Assembly: GCF_020882245.1 (NCBI RefSeq)
Contig: NC_083599.1
Location: 7,502,001 to 7,566,000 of the forward strand
DNA length: 64,000 bases
Direction: 5' to 3'
DNA from: Rhopalosiphum padi
Taxonomy: Eukaryota > Arthropoda > Insecta > Hemiptera > Aphididae
Shown here: one piece after another, positions 27,065 through 40,042 of the stretch
Position numbering within the stretch: position 1 is the first letter of the stretch
How the letters are laid out: each line of letters begins with the position of its first letter
Translations under genes and position numbers: made by a program
Notes under the pieces: model-generated
The model's database searches: none
What the model saw: only the letters and a program-made list of their open reading frames with translations
What the model was told of the DNA's origin: nothing

Positions 27065-29995
27065 ATGGACCCTCAGCAACAGTTCTGTCTTAAGTGGAAT
27101 AGTTTTAGTAGCAACCTTGTGACTGCATTTGATAACCTTTTCAAATCAGAAAGTTTAACTGATGTATCTTTGTTTTGTGAAGGTAATATAAAATATATTA
27201 TATATTATACAATTTCACTAGAACTTTGATAATATGGACCCCTGATAATCTGGTGATTGCTGTAGTACATTATTAAGAGTAGTTGTACCTGCATAAGTTT
27301 TCTCCATCTTACTAACACATAATATTCCATAGTTCTAATTGTGTTTTTAGTTTTTATATTAGAGTAAATTATTGATCTATTATGTAAGTTTGAAGAAAAG
27401 AACATTATCTATATTCTCTCATTGGTTTATTACAATATTTTAACTTTTAATTGAGTTGTTAACATTTTTAAATATTACTTATTTTTACATTCTCACAAAT
27501 TGTTTAAAAACTAAAAAATTGTAAGAATCCAACAGAGGACATGGATAATGTTTTCACCTTTAATTTTCATAATAGGTAACTGTTAATCTAATATTAAAGC
27601 TAAAAATACGAAATTAGAACTACAGAAAGTATAATTTAGTATGTTTAAGCATCATTAGAAATATAAACACAACAAACATTTATTGTCGTTGATTTACTTT
27701 TGAAAAATCTTTAATATATCCAAACTATCAAAGTTCTGCTGTAGTATGATTGAAGTATTTAATTTATTACTTATTAAAATATACAACAAAATTATTATTA
27801 AATAAATGTCTATTTTATTTTATCAGGTAAAACTTTCAAAGCTCACAAACTAATTCTGGCAGCATGCAGTAAACATTTTCAAGAAATATTTGAAGCTACT
27901 CCACTAGGATCAAGTTTAATTGTCATACTTGATGGGACATCGTCAACAAATATGGCATCGTTACTTGAGTTCATGTACCGTGGCGAAGTACAAATATCTC
28001 AAGAAAGGCTCTCTAGTTTTTTAAAGACAGCAGACAATTTACAGGTAAAATTTATTATTTTATTTTAAATTTGCATAAGATTTTCTATTGTTATTGCAAT
28101 GATATATCAAAATTGATAAATGTTTATGAATCAAAGTGGTTTATATAATTATTAAAAACTCATTTCTATTCTTCATTAGTTCATTACATTCTTGATAGTT
28201 TATTATCTCTATTGAATAAACAACAGTTGGACATTTTTGTTTAAAAATCACATTCATACATATACATATATTTTTTATAAATAATAACAGTTGTTGTTTA
28301 AAATAATCTTATCTATTTGACTGTTTATGTTTTTCATTATCAAGTCATATAAATATATTGTGTGTTTTTTTTTTATTAGTTAAAGATAAATATCATGGAA
28401 TTTTTATACATGATATTTTTATTTTATATTTTTTGTACATAATAATATGTATGTATATAAAATATAAGAGTATAAAAAAATTGATTCAAATATTATTGAC
28501 AATTTGTTTGATATTATTGATATTTAAGTTTTGTAGTATATAACTATATATTCTGAAATGTTAATTAGGTTAAAGGCCTGTCATTCGAGTATGACAAATT
28601 GTCACTCACAAGTCAGCGTGAACAAGGTAATAGTGAAAACAAAACAGCAAATGATTCTCCAAGACCAAAACAAAATGGATCCGCAGAAGCTCAACTTCCC
28701 TCTACCTCATTTAGTCCACTCCCATATATAACATGTCATTATCGTCAAACCACTGTACATTCTGAACAGCATCCATCATCACCTGATCCCCAAAGAAATA
28801 ATAAACGAGCGCACCATAACAATCCCAACACAACACCAGTTTCCGATACATTAGGGGTTCGAGCATCTGTCTTAAGAGATGGTTCCAGACCGGAACGTGA
28901 ATCTCCTCTTTCTTTGACCTACTCTTCACATTCATCAGCGCATTTGGAAAATTCTCATCAGCCCCAAACAAATAATTCTGGTCCTGTAGATGCTACTACT
29001 TCATCACATCATTACCGCAATGTGAATACTAATAATTGTGGAGAAGGTATATTATTTGTATTAATTAATAATTGTATTACTTATAAAATATACTTTATTG
29101 TATCAAAACATAATTTACTTAAATCAATTATTTTTACTTTAACAGTACTAAATATACTTTAATTTTGCATTGCTACTATACTATTATTTCATGTTAAAAT
29201 TTAAAAAAAAATAGATCTGCGAATTAAATCTGAACCTACAATAACGGCGCCAAATTCTGGGGAATTTCCACAAAATACAAATACAACCAATGAATGGAAA
29301 ACACCAGATAATGGGACAACACCACCATCTCCATCAAATCACTCGTGGAAGATAGATACATCTCATAAAAACGTTGTTTCAACTCTAACTCCTGATGGTA
29401 ATAAATACAATAGTTACTTTTCTACAAAATGATCTTAACATCAACAATATTTATAAAAAATGCAATTTAGTATTTTATATTCAATTATGAATAATCACAT
29501 GTTTATTTTTTTTATTATTATTATTTCAATGTAAATGAATAATTTATAGTATGCTCACTCTCTTGAATAATAAAATATAGTATGCGATGATTCCATTTAA
29601 CCAGTATACCACTATTAGTAAGAATATCTAGTTCAATTTATTAATTTTTTCCTAAAGTTAATAAGTAATCAAACAGTTAATAATATTTTTAAACATTTAA
29701 TAGTCTTCAAAAAGATGATTTTTATTAATTTTACTTAAAAACTTATTATAACCATTTTTTTTCCATAGGTAAAAAATTACAATGTCCTTATTGTGAACGA
29801 TTATATGGTTATGAAACAAATCTTAGAGCTCATATAAGACAGAGGCATCAAGGAATTCGAGTGCCGTGTCCTTTTTGTGCTCGAACATTTACAAGGAATA
29901 ATACAGTGAGACGGCACATCGCCAGAGAACACAAAACAGAAATTGCAGTGAAATCAAATCCAACATTTCCACAAACTGCAAATCACAATCAATAA
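27065..29995 (+). CDS. chinmo: BTB-zinc finger transcription factor Chinmo (five coding exons)
   Basis: Nuclear BTB/C2H2 transcription factor. In insects Chinmo sets early (juvenile) temporal identity in neurons and other tissues. Coding exons: 27065-27182, 27827-28044, 28569-29046, 29215-29397 and 29769-29995. All introns are GT-AG and the joined frame is open, giving 407 residues. The start MDPQQQFCLKWNSFSSNL and the BTB domain (about residues 7-112) match what I recall of Drosophila Chinmo, as does VKGLS at the next exon start. A Ser/Thr/Asn/Pro-rich linker (about 130-330) holds an IKSE SUMO-consensus site at 275-278. Two C2H2 fingers follow: C338, C341, H354, H359 and C366, C369, H382, H387. 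An in-frame stop at 27038 precedes the ATG, and -3 and +4 are both G. The protein is shorter than the fly one, mainly in the linker. Family assignment is strong; the symbol rests on remembered similarity. Confidence 0.9.
27331..27621. mobile_element. 291-bp palindromic MITE in chinmo intron
   Basis: The ends AGTTCTAATT and AATTAGAACT are inverted, and the two halves are imperfect reverse complements (TTTTTAGTTTTTATATTAG against a diverged copy; ACATTATCTATATTCTCTC against its counterpart). It could fold almost end to end. It is related in sequence and equal in estimated length to the element at 50743-51033. TA flanks both GTTC ends, which would suit a TA target duplication. Confidence 0.6.
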
Positions 29996-30007
29996 CTGTT
30001 AACAAAT

Positions 30008-30014
30008 CTACCTC
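30008..30014 (+). promoter_or_regulatory. let-7 seed match 1 in chinmo 3' UTR
   Basis: CTACCTC is the perfect complement of let-7 nucleotides 2-8 and lies 13 bases after the stop codon. Known biology: let-7 represses chinmo through its 3' UTR in Drosophila. Confidence 0.6.
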
Positions 30015-30056
30015 TTTCCCAAATATTTTACCCTCCTTAACACTATATATGTATAT

Positions 30057-30063
30057 CTACCTC
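30057..30063 (+). promoter_or_regulatory. let-7 seed match 2 in chinmo 3' UTR
   Basis: CTACCTC, 49 bases downstream of site 1. That is a little beyond the spacing usually linked to cooperative microRNA binding, but the two form a close pair. Confidence 0.6.
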
Positions 30064-32043
30064 TCCTTAAGCATTAATCATACCACCAGTTGAATATAAA
30101 ATAGTCTGGTACATAAGCAAACTGCAGACTAACTGCCTTTAAAGTACAAATGTAAACCATAAACACTTCTGCAACTATTAAGACTGATGAAGGTGGTGTT
30201 AGTTTTTAGGTGAAAATACATTTTTATGACACCGCCTTCAATGTGAAACTTACCTCAATGATTTTTACACGTTATATATTCAAATATAACTTATAATATA
30301 TTATTTATAATATTAAAAATGTTAATGTTGATTCTGTGGATTGCTTATGTCTCCATAAGTTATAGTAATACGCTGTTAGTTAAGTCATTAAGCAGCTCTC
30401 TTATCATTTATCGTGTATTGATAAAAAAAAAAGTGGCTTTGAATGGTACATTTTAATATAATTTGTATTCATTTTTATAAGTAATTGAATTCAGTTTTTG
30501 TTGTTAATTGTTAGTCTTGTATTTTAGAAAATTTGAGCCCTTGTTTAAAAAAAAGGGGGGTTTTTAATATAGCCTCGAGGGGAAGGGGGGATTATTAGCT
30601 TTATTGTTAAATATTGAAGTGGACGAAAATGGGTTAATAGCTCAAAATTATGCATATTTAACATTGAGGTAATAATAACTTCTCATCTAGTATTTGAAAA
30701 GATTTTTATGAATTTGATTGTTATGGTATTGAATTATAAGCATAATGCATTTTTTAAGAAAAAACTTATTTCAAGTACATCTGAATTGAAAACTATACGC
30801 GTGAATTAACATTATATAAAATTTTAATTTATAATTAATATATTTACAGCGTGTAATAATTCATTTATAGTCAGAATGATTTCCAAGCATAAAAAAAAAA
30901 TAAGGTAATATTATTATTAGAAAATAGAGACAAAGCCTAGAACAATCTATTAATAAAATATCATATTTTTAGTGTAATACACTATTTGTATTATCAGTAT
31001 GCTTATTTATACACTGTTTGTGTAATTTGTATTTTGAATACATTACACATAGTGAACATATTGAAAATTATTATTGCATAATAAATTGTACCTGATAAAA
31101 ATTTTTAATTTGATTCAAGCATCTTAAAAACAAAAATGTACCATTCATTTTCCAAAATTTAACCGTTATGTAAATTTTTTTTTTTAATACTAGTCATATA
31201 ATACTGCTCCACTAGTCACAATATAATCGAAGCCAGAATTTGTTTTTATTGTGTTATTATGCATACTTAAAATAATTGTGTATTATATATGTATACCTTG
31301 ATTATAAATCCAAATAGAAATTTATTTTTATATTTGGAATCAATATTAAAGCGCTTGTCGTTCGCATACATCTTTATATTAAAAAATTTGTTTTAGGCAT
31401 ATATTTTTTTCTTGATTACATCTTTGTGTAGTCAATGACACATTAAATAATTCAATTAAGATGTCATCGCTACTTTAATTAAATAACTTGTTTCGGCTTA
31501 ATGTACAAATTTTAAATTAAGTAAATATTATGTTTAAAAAAAAAAAATTAAAAAATTAAAAATTAAAAAAAAATATATTAACAATAATATTATTGATAAA
31601 GTATAAAATGAGGCGAACTGCGGCGGAGACATAAGTCAATAATATATACTTACCATTTCGCCTCGTGTAGTTTTAATGTAACGATAGTACAAGTATTTTT
31701 AATACCACATGTTATAGTTTTTATTAGGTTAAGCTGTTTTATTATTTATTTTGTTATTTAAACCGTTAAGAATTTTATTATATGTTTTTGCCTGTTTCAT
31801 TACTAAAAACGTATACTTACATTTTTTTCGCAGTCACTTTACACACTAAACAAACTGTAAGATTCAAAATTTTTTTGCATATTTATTTGTTATTTTGGTT
31901 TGTCTTACACATGTAAATTAGTTAGTTGTTATGTTTATTTTATTTTTATTTTTAATGTTCCATTACATAATTTCCAACCGTTAAGTTTCACTTAACCTTT
32001 TTCTTCTTTATTTTGTGTAAGATATGCCATTCATAACATATTA

Positions 32044-32046
<3 letters not shown>

Positions 32047-32081
<35 letters not shown>
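32047..32081. repeat. (ATT)n microsatellite
   Basis: About 11 uninterrupted ATT units inside the chinmo 3' UTR. Confidence 0.9.
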
Positions 32082-32422
32082 GTTACAAGCATTTTATTAT
32101 ATGATTTATTAATATTTTTTTTTTTTGTTTAGTGATAATTGAAACAAAATGATTACCGTGTTTGGTACATAACTCAGAGTACAATTTGGTGTCTTAAGTA
32201 AAGTTTATTAGTAAAGAAATATATAATATTATTTGGGGAATTTTTTGCACTAAAATTAAGGTGCAGACAATCTGTAATAAGTTTGTTCAGTATTCTGTTA
32301 TAAATTATGACATTCCACATTTAGAGTGACGTTAAGTGTTAATTCTTTATTGTTGTTAGGTAAACATCACTTTAAGAAATTATATAGTAATATTTTTAAT
32401 GATGACCTATAGTACAAATTGA

Positions 32423-32429
32423 CTACCTC
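32423..32429 (+). promoter_or_regulatory. let-7 seed match 3 in chinmo 3' UTR
   Basis: CTACCTC in AT-rich DNA 2.4 kb past the stop codon. Its use depends on the long UTR isoform. Confidence 0.5.
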
Positions 32430-32580
32430 CACTTCTGATAAGGTTTAGAATAATTAAATTATATAAATTAGGCTAATATTATCTAATTCATATCTATAGA
32501 TTTTTGTTTAAGTAAGTTTTAATATTATTTTAACTATCATTATTATTGTAATCAATGTATATCATTGTTTCCTAATCCAT

Positions 32581-32587
32581 CTACCTC
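32581..32587 (+). promoter_or_regulatory. let-7 seed match 4 in chinmo 3' UTR
   Basis: CTACCTC followed by a T run, 158 bases after site 3. No other copy of this 7-mer was noticed between 30 and 33.3 kb. Confidence 0.5.
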
Positions 32588-33300
32588 TTTTTTTTTTAAT
32601 ATATATTGAATATTAATTATATGATTTTGTAAAGATATAGTACAAAACAGTGCAAAGAATTCCTCTGTTTATTTTTCTTTCTTTCATTTTCTAAATGTAC
32701 AAAGTTAATATTAATAGTTAAGTAATATAGGATTATAATAAATTGTGTTGTTATGTTAATGTTGCTGATTTGTAGGTATTTTGTTAGTGTTTGAATTTAT
32801 TCCATGTGTCACCATTTTGAGTAAATATTTAATCTAGTATGTAAGTTTTGCTGTGATTATTCTGTTTATACCATTTGTATAGTTTCACTGAATCAGCCAT
32901 TTATATTCTTTTTTAAATGTATTTATTATTTTATTGTTTACATTACAATTGCTTGCAAATCAATGTTACACAATTAAAACACAAGAAAATATTTTTAAAA
33001 AGAAAAAAACTGTTGCTTAAGTATGTTATAATTTGCAGGTACATTTTACAAGACTTTTGTATATAATTATTGTGAGTTACAAAAGAACTTGTTAAATTGT
33101 CAGGGTATGTTTTGATTGTATTATATCTTTTCTCTGGTGGAAATCATCGTAAATTAACAAATTTCTTACATGGCTGGCTGATTTATAAATTAATTGATTA
33201 TAAATTACAATTTAATTTTTTTTTTTTTTCAGTGCCAATTAGTTGTTTGAATCTAATATTTTATTACAATCTTTATAGTAAATTGCCTTAAATAAAATAA

Positions 33301-36286
33301 TATTAAATTAATTGAAATGTGTCTAAAACAATTTTTAAATTTATGTCATTTATAAAAGACAAATATTTTAAAGATGTATTAACAAATTATAGCTATAAAT
33401 TATAAAGGAATATTTCATGAATAATTTTTGCAAAATAATTATAATAATTTGCTGTTTTTGTTTAATTAATAATATAATGTGTTGACTTTTTATTTTGTAT
33501 TCAAAAAAAATTATGTTTTTAATTTTAGTTTGTTTTTCTAAGACAGTTATTACGTATAAATATATTATATGATAGACCTATATCGATTAGAAAAATGTAT
33601 TTATTTAAAAATTATGCATTGTCAATGATCTGATATTATAAATATTAGGTAAAACGTATATTACCATTCTTTAATTAAATACTAAAAATTATATTGAATT
33701 TGAATATAACAATATGTTCTGATCAAAACATAATATGTGATGTTTTATTAATTATTTGTTTATTGTAAAAGCGGTTGAAAAAAACTGCGAGCTGTACAGT
33801 CAGTGAGAGTAACCTATCTTTCTAGCATATTTGTTTTAAAGTTTGGCTGCAATAGAAAGTTACAAATTTTTTGAAATAAAAACTAATACCTACCTAGCAT
33901 ATAATTACATATAACATTGAATATAATACGAGCACTCATACAAAAGTATTTTATCATAGTATTTGTAAAATGATAAGGTAATAGTTGAATAATATTAGTT
34001 ATAATACCTATTATTAGTAGGTATTATTTAATTTTCTTTTTTTTTTTTGTTCAAAGCAATTAATATATTCGGTGTATTACAGTCAATCCCCTTACAGTGT
34101 TAGGCGTTGCATAGTTTTAAGACAATAATGATAATTTGTTCAACATTCATAAAATTATAAATTCTTTGAATTTTTAATTAAAAAATATTAAAATCTTAGC
34201 AGATGAGGTTAGCCTTTAAAGATTATAACCACTTAAATTATTATTATAATCTATATTTCCCTGCGATTTACAACTGATTGCATTAAAATACATTTATACA
34301 GCTTAGCTCCATTAAGGCATTAACCCATATTTATAATGTATGTATATTGAATATACACAAGGTTGTGCATTAATTATTTATAAAAATAAATTTTATTTTA
34401 ACTAACAAATAATATTTTTTTGTTTAATAACCATATAAATATTCTATAGCCAGTGTTTAATGAAAATAAATTGTAAAATTATTTAATTGGGTATAATATA
34501 TTTAACAAAATTTAAGTTGCACAGTCACTGTGTACCAAATGTCGATTTAAAAAACTAATCTGCTTATATCTGTATAAAAATATTAAAAATACATGGACAC
34601 AACTTTTTTATATACGTTTAGAATTAGAATTTTGACAAAATTCGGTTTCAAAAAATAAAAACTATTTTTTTGTAAGAAATTCATAAAAACTTCTTTTTGA
34701 AAATGTATTACAAGATTCATTGATTCATAATAAATTATGAAATCAAAAAATAAAAGGCAATTGTTTTTTATAGACATTTTAAATTCAAATTTAAACAAAA
34801 TTACTTATTTTAAGGTAAATAACGATGTTAATTATTTTGTTATAACTTAAAAATATTATTCATGCTACAGTAGTGCTGTTCCTATGGTTCAACTGTGACA
34901 AATGTCATAAGACAGGTAATTTATGTGGGTGGATGTAGACACCTCGGGTTTGAAATTGGTAAAAACCAAAATTCTATAACTACTGTCAAAAAACATTATC
35001 AATTGAGGAATAAATTGAATTTATTATAAATTGTAACAATTGAATTAATGAAGTTTGAACAAATAACATCTTTGGTCTTTTTATTATGGATTAACCTACT
35101 AGTATTGTCTAATAAGGAAAAAATTTACTACAATTTTAATAAAATATGTTTAGAAATTTGTAAAATAAGAAAAAATCTTTTACTTATTTATTATTACCTT
35201 TATTGAGTATTAATTAATGGAAGAAAATAAACAAACAAAGGTATCCCAAATTATTGCATTAAAGTTAAGTAAAACAAATTCATCTATTCATTACTAAACA
35301 CAATTACTTTAATTTATATTTATGAAATTTAAGTAAAAAAAAAAACATTATCATATATTCACAGAGGTGTGTAATGTTAAAGTAATAAAGCAATTATCAT
35401 TTTTGTAAATTATTATTAATATAGTTGTTGAAGGTCGGTGATTAAACATTTTCTTACATAATGTACATAAAAAATATTTGACATTATTCTTAAAACATTT
35501 TTAACTATTCAAAAGTTTGTACATATTATCTGTTTAGAGCATAAAATCTAAAAACTTGTGTATTATATAGCTAATAGCTAAATATTATGTTATATGATAC
35601 GAAAATATTTATATTTTATTTAAATAACTTCATTGATTGTTGAAAAAACCTTAGCCCACGTAAAAAAAATATTTGCCTCACTTCTGCCCCCCTTGGAAAA
35701 AAATTCTATTTGTATAACTCGTGTCTTAAGAGACTCAAAAATTTGCTTAAAATTAATTGTAAAAAAAAGTTAAAAAGAATAATATTATCTAAATTGTGAT
35801 AAAAAGAACCTATGGTATGTACTAATACATGAAAATTTGACAGGTTTTCCAGATGACTTGGGCGTTTGGCGCCACTGATTTGTGGGAATTTAAACTTTTA
35901 CGTCTAAAATACTCTAAAAACCTCAAAACTATTAAAAATGTAAAATATACAAATTAATAGGTAGTGTAAGTTTAGAATTCTCTGATATATAAAATGGAAT
36001 TTGTATTTGAAAAACATTATTCAGGAATCCCTAAAAAAATAACGCAATTTGCATTCAAATCCAAGTCCTATGATATATTTAGTGCAATAACCAAATGCGT
36101 TTTAGATATTCTAATATTACTTTTAAAAAAAATGAATAATTAAGTACTATGGCAATCATAATTGTGTTTATGAGCTACCTATATCACTTATATCGAATAA
36201 AATAAGATTTGGTAATTATGTTTTTTTAATAAATTATATACTATAGTTGATTTTTTTTATCAACCAGCACTTATTGTTTTAAAATC
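33301..36286. other. AT-rich intergenic DNA after chinmo
   Basis: No gene seen. GGCGTTTGGCGCCACTG ending near 35,879 looks like one end of a hAT element; its partner was not found. Confidence 0.5.
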
Positions 36287-36291
36287 TATTA

Positions 36292-36651
36292 AGAGGCCGT
36301 TCTGGTAGCGAAATTCGACTGTAAAAACATGCTTTCGCACTTGCCATTTTCCTCAGCTCTCGTTAGTCGTAGAAATATGATTTATACACCAAAATAAACT
36401 TGAGAAGTTCCTCTAGACAGCCTGGTGCCAGATTTTCAAATTTTTTTTCAAACCGGAGATATTTGCATTTGAAATTTGCAAAATTTTTAAAAAACCATAT
36501 AAAATAGAAAAAAAATGGCACGAAGTCGTCTAGAGGAACTTCTCAAGTTTATTTTGGTGTATAAATCATGTTTCCGCGACTAACGAGAGCTGAGGAAAAT
36601 AGGAAGTACGAAAGCATGTTTTTACGGTCGAATTTCGCTACCAGAACCTCT
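36292..36651. mobile_element. 360-bp palindromic MITE with TATTA duplication
   Basis: The left half (AGAGGCCGTTCTGGTAGCG onwards) and the right half are nearly perfect reverse complements for about 150 bases each side of an AT-rich centre. Shared words include AAAAACATGCTTTCG and GAGAAGTTCCTCTAGA. TATTA lies directly against both ends (36287-36291 and 36652-36656). The two arms are still very similar, so the copy looks fairly young. No ORF. Confidence 0.8.
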
Positions 36652-38492
36652 TATTAATGTTTTTAAAAATTTTTTTTTACATAATTATCAGTCAAATTTA
36701 AGTTTTTACCTAGATTGATAATATATATTTTTAATTTCATATTCTGAAGCAAAATATTTTTTGGAGTATTTCGAAACATAAAATTCGAAATCCGGACGAG
36801 TATAAGTTACCTATAACTGTTATAAGTGTTTTTAAAGTTTAAGTAAGCAGATTAAAAGACTAACATTTTTCGAAGTACCTATCCCTCCTGACCTCTCCAC
36901 TTTGTTCTGTAATTTTTTTTATATATATATATAAGTACTTTTTTTCAACTTATATCTTGCCTTTCCCAGTTTGGCCAGTTTGATACTATATATAGGTATA
37001 ACCTACGTGCAAACTCACATTAGAAATTACACTATTACAGTATAAACGAACAATATTTAAAAAGATAAAAAATACGTTCACATATATAATCAAACTTTTC
37101 CATCTATACGTCGAATCCGTATTGATACAAAAATGTAGGTATACTATTTTAGTAGGTAGGTATTGTCGCCTAAACGGAGTGGTTTATTTCGTGATCACCA
37201 TCACGTGACTTGGAAGCGATAGCAAGTTGTAAAGTAGTATAAAGTATTTATTGAAACGATACGAAAACCCATCACCGATCGTCGCATGCATGGCCGGCGT
37301 GAGTTATAATGATGAAAAAGTAATAAGTACAATTTAAAAAAAAATATAACTAAAATGTGAAGTAATTGATTGGTGTATAGGTACGATGCAACATTTTCTA
37401 ATATAAAACTAGTGAAAACAATGGTTTCGTATTATTAATTAGAAATAATTTAAATAATATTTTAACATTTTCTAGTTTTTCTTTGAACAATCTATCGATA
37501 ACTATACCTATTGAAAAATTATAATAATAGTAGCTATTTAATTTTATATAGAAAGAAGTGGTAGTGAAACCAAACGGTCATTATTGGTAAAATATGACGA
37601 ATATATTTTTTATCAGCTCAATTTTAAGAAACTTTGTTCACCTCAATTTTATATTAAAAATAAAATTGTAAGCAGCGTCTTAGGTGATCGCCTGTGAGCC
37701 GGGTAGGCTTAATCTCACGCCGGCCGCTTTGGACTCGCATGCCGTTAAAGGACGTCAACGCCATAGGACATAGATAATATTATACCTAAATGGTTAAAAT
37801 CACCGACGCCGCAAAAATATTATATATGTACCTCTAAATTGAAACGATTGAGAGCCGTCGCCGCTGCTGTCGCCGTCGTCCTCACGACCACTGTAGTAAG
37901 TCTCTCGGACTTTTTTATTTTTGTCGTTATTAAAAAAACATGTTAAAACGGGTTATATTATTTATCATAATATCGCCGACTCGGAAAAGCTAACAAAAAC
38001 ACGAAAGATCCGTCGACGCGCCAGTTTTTTGCAATTACATACGCGTTTATTAATATTATTATTGTTGTGCATTATACCTACCGCCGTAGTGTATATTATT
38101 ATACCTATTATATAATATTATATCGTTACAGCGCAGTTGTTGTAGGGCAAAACAAAACAAAACAAAAAAAACCGAATAATAATTAATGAACGAATAACGG
38201 AGACGGTAAGACATAGTAATAATAATATGCGTTATTTCGACATAATATCACACAGTATTAGGTATTAGGCGGCTTGCAATCGCGGTTGCATTGCAGCGGT
38301 TGCACTGATGCACGAGCCATGCTCGTTCAGTCGCGCGCCGGTCGCCGGATACCTATATAGTTATCCGCACCAGGTTATTGCACCGTAAAATTGCCTGCAC
38401 GTGCGGTCGCCGGGTCCGCGGTGAACGATCTCGCCGCATAGGCCCATTTCAAAAACCTGAGTCTACCGGCATCAACGATCTCGCCGATAAAA

Positions 38493-38537
38493 ATGACGAT
38501 GATGATGATGACGACGACGACGACGACGATGATTATT
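38493..38537. repeat. (GAT/GAC)n microsatellite
   Basis: Interrupted GAT then GAC units. A poly-Asp ORF across it is an artefact of the repeat. Confidence 0.9.
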
Positions 38538-38624
38538 ATTCATCGAGCGGCGCGCGGTTCTATCGGTATATAGGTATATAGGTTCGCGTCATACGATATG
38601 ATGCGCACGCGACGACGACGGCCG

Positions 38625-38656
38625 ATGATGATGATGATATTATTATTATTATTATT
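38625..38656. repeat. (GAT)n-(ATT)n microsatellite
   Basis: GAT units pass directly into ATT units. Confidence 0.85.
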
Positions 38657-40042
38657 AGTAGAAGAAGCGGTAGAAGTAGTAGTGTTGTAGCGGTCGGTCA
38701 AAATATTTTTATTTTTATTTTTTTTTTTTTTGTAAACGAACACGGCAGGACACGCCTGACGGTAGGAGATGACGTGACCGTGAAGCTGGGCCGAAGCCGG
38801 CCGCATTATAACTATAATATGCACTATGTTTATTACTACACATAATTAGAAAGTCAAAAGTTGAGTTATCGGTTAGTAGATACCTATATACAGTGGTGTG
38901 TAAAATATTTTTTTGGGCTAGTCACAGACATTTGTATACCTATATTATCACTGGTATAGAAGCATAACTCTTTATTTAGTCTATTTTATATCATCGGCCA
39001 TCATGGCTATACTAAAATACACTTTAATAACTTAAGTACACACGTATAGATTGTACGATAAGTTAAACGTAATCCATTTTTTTAGTTACTCACTGAATTT
39101 GCAATCTCTTTGAATTCTTAAGCATCCGACTACGCCGCGAATTCATTCGTGAATTTTGGTTTAGACTATAAACGGTATACCTAGTACATCCAATTATACG
39201 GCGATTGCCAAAGGTCCTTGGATATTTTTCAAAATGTTGCCTTATAGAAAAATGTGTAAGTAATTCAATTACTTGTGATTCGCGAATAGGACATTTTAAA
39301 TTATTTTTGTACTAATAACAAAGTCTGGACAGTCTGCAGGTCTTGCAATTTTGCACAGCATTTGAATACTATATAGGTACTACTGGTACCATAGATACGT
39401 ACTAACACTTCCATGGCTCCGTGCACAGAAGTTATAAGTGTAAACGAGTATTTAAAAAAAAAAATAAGCCAATAATATCTTGATCTTTTAACTTGTGTGT
39501 TTGTTGAAGACGAGTAAAAGACATCATTAAATTTATTAAAAAAGATGAAATTATAATAGGATCTTCCAGTAATGAATTCAAAAAATATACTATCTTAATA
39601 ATTATTTTCTACTGAAAAAAAATTTAGAGAACTCAGAGTGTTGCCAGTTTATCTTGTGCATAAAACATTTGCAATATTTTAGGTGATAAAAATATTTATT
39701 ATTGGTATATTATGAATCAAATATAAAATAAAAGAGAATGTAGAGTCTATGATTCTATAAGAACAGTAAATAATATGTAAATACCTACATATTTTGGTCA
39801 TAGATGTCTAGACTATCTTGATTAAATCTGTATTAATTCCATGGATTTGAAACCAAAAAATATCTTATAACTAAAGCGAGGACTTTAATGCACTAAAATA
39901 TTATTAAATATACATTTAAAAATATGTACTTATGCAGTATAATGCATCAAAACATTTAAAATATGCGATTATATATTCGATAATTAAGCGATTTTAATAA
40001 AAAATAAAATAATTTTATTGTAATGTATTAGGCAGTTAAATT

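Larger units (their letters stand above)
29996..33300 (+). other. chinmo: Long 3' UTR of chinmo
   Basis: AT-rich noncoding DNA follows the chinmo stop and has no competing gene. Four perfect let-7 seed matches spread over 2.6 kb of it argue that it is transcribed as a UTR at least to 32,590. A consensus AATAAA at 33291-33296 is a reasonable distal polyadenylation signal, though several AATAAA-like words occur earlier. It includes an ATT microsatellite and G-rich runs near 30.55-30.59 kb. The end point is an estimate. Confidence 0.55.
37670..38830. other. Orphan GC-rich patch
   Basis: CpG-rich DNA (CACGCCGGCCGC near 37716, TCGCCGCTGCTGTCGCCG near 37858, CGCGCGCCGGTCGCCGG near 38331) with GAC/GAT microsatellites. 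It resembles the promoter islands of the two genes, but no coding exon follows on either strand within several kb. It could start a noncoding transcript or mark a lost gene. Confidence 0.35.

Noticed and set aside
28711..28971. Minus-strand 86-codon ORF
   Set aside because: It is the shadow of the chinmo linker exon and has no domain.
29047..29162. Read-through of chinmo exon into a hydrophobic tail
   Set aside because: It crosses a good GTATAT donor into AT-rich intron. The downstream exons restore the conserved zinc fingers.
34520..34540. CACAGTCACTGTG palindrome as a transposon end
   Set aside because: No partner end or duplication found nearby.
38378..38824. Poly-Asp ORF and opposing Asn-rich ORF
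   Set aside because: Translations of GAT/GAC/ATT microsatellites; the plus-strand one begins at TTG.
38891..38930. CAGTGGTGTGTAAAATA as a hAT terminus
   Set aside because: It looks like one end, but no inverted partner was found within a few kb.
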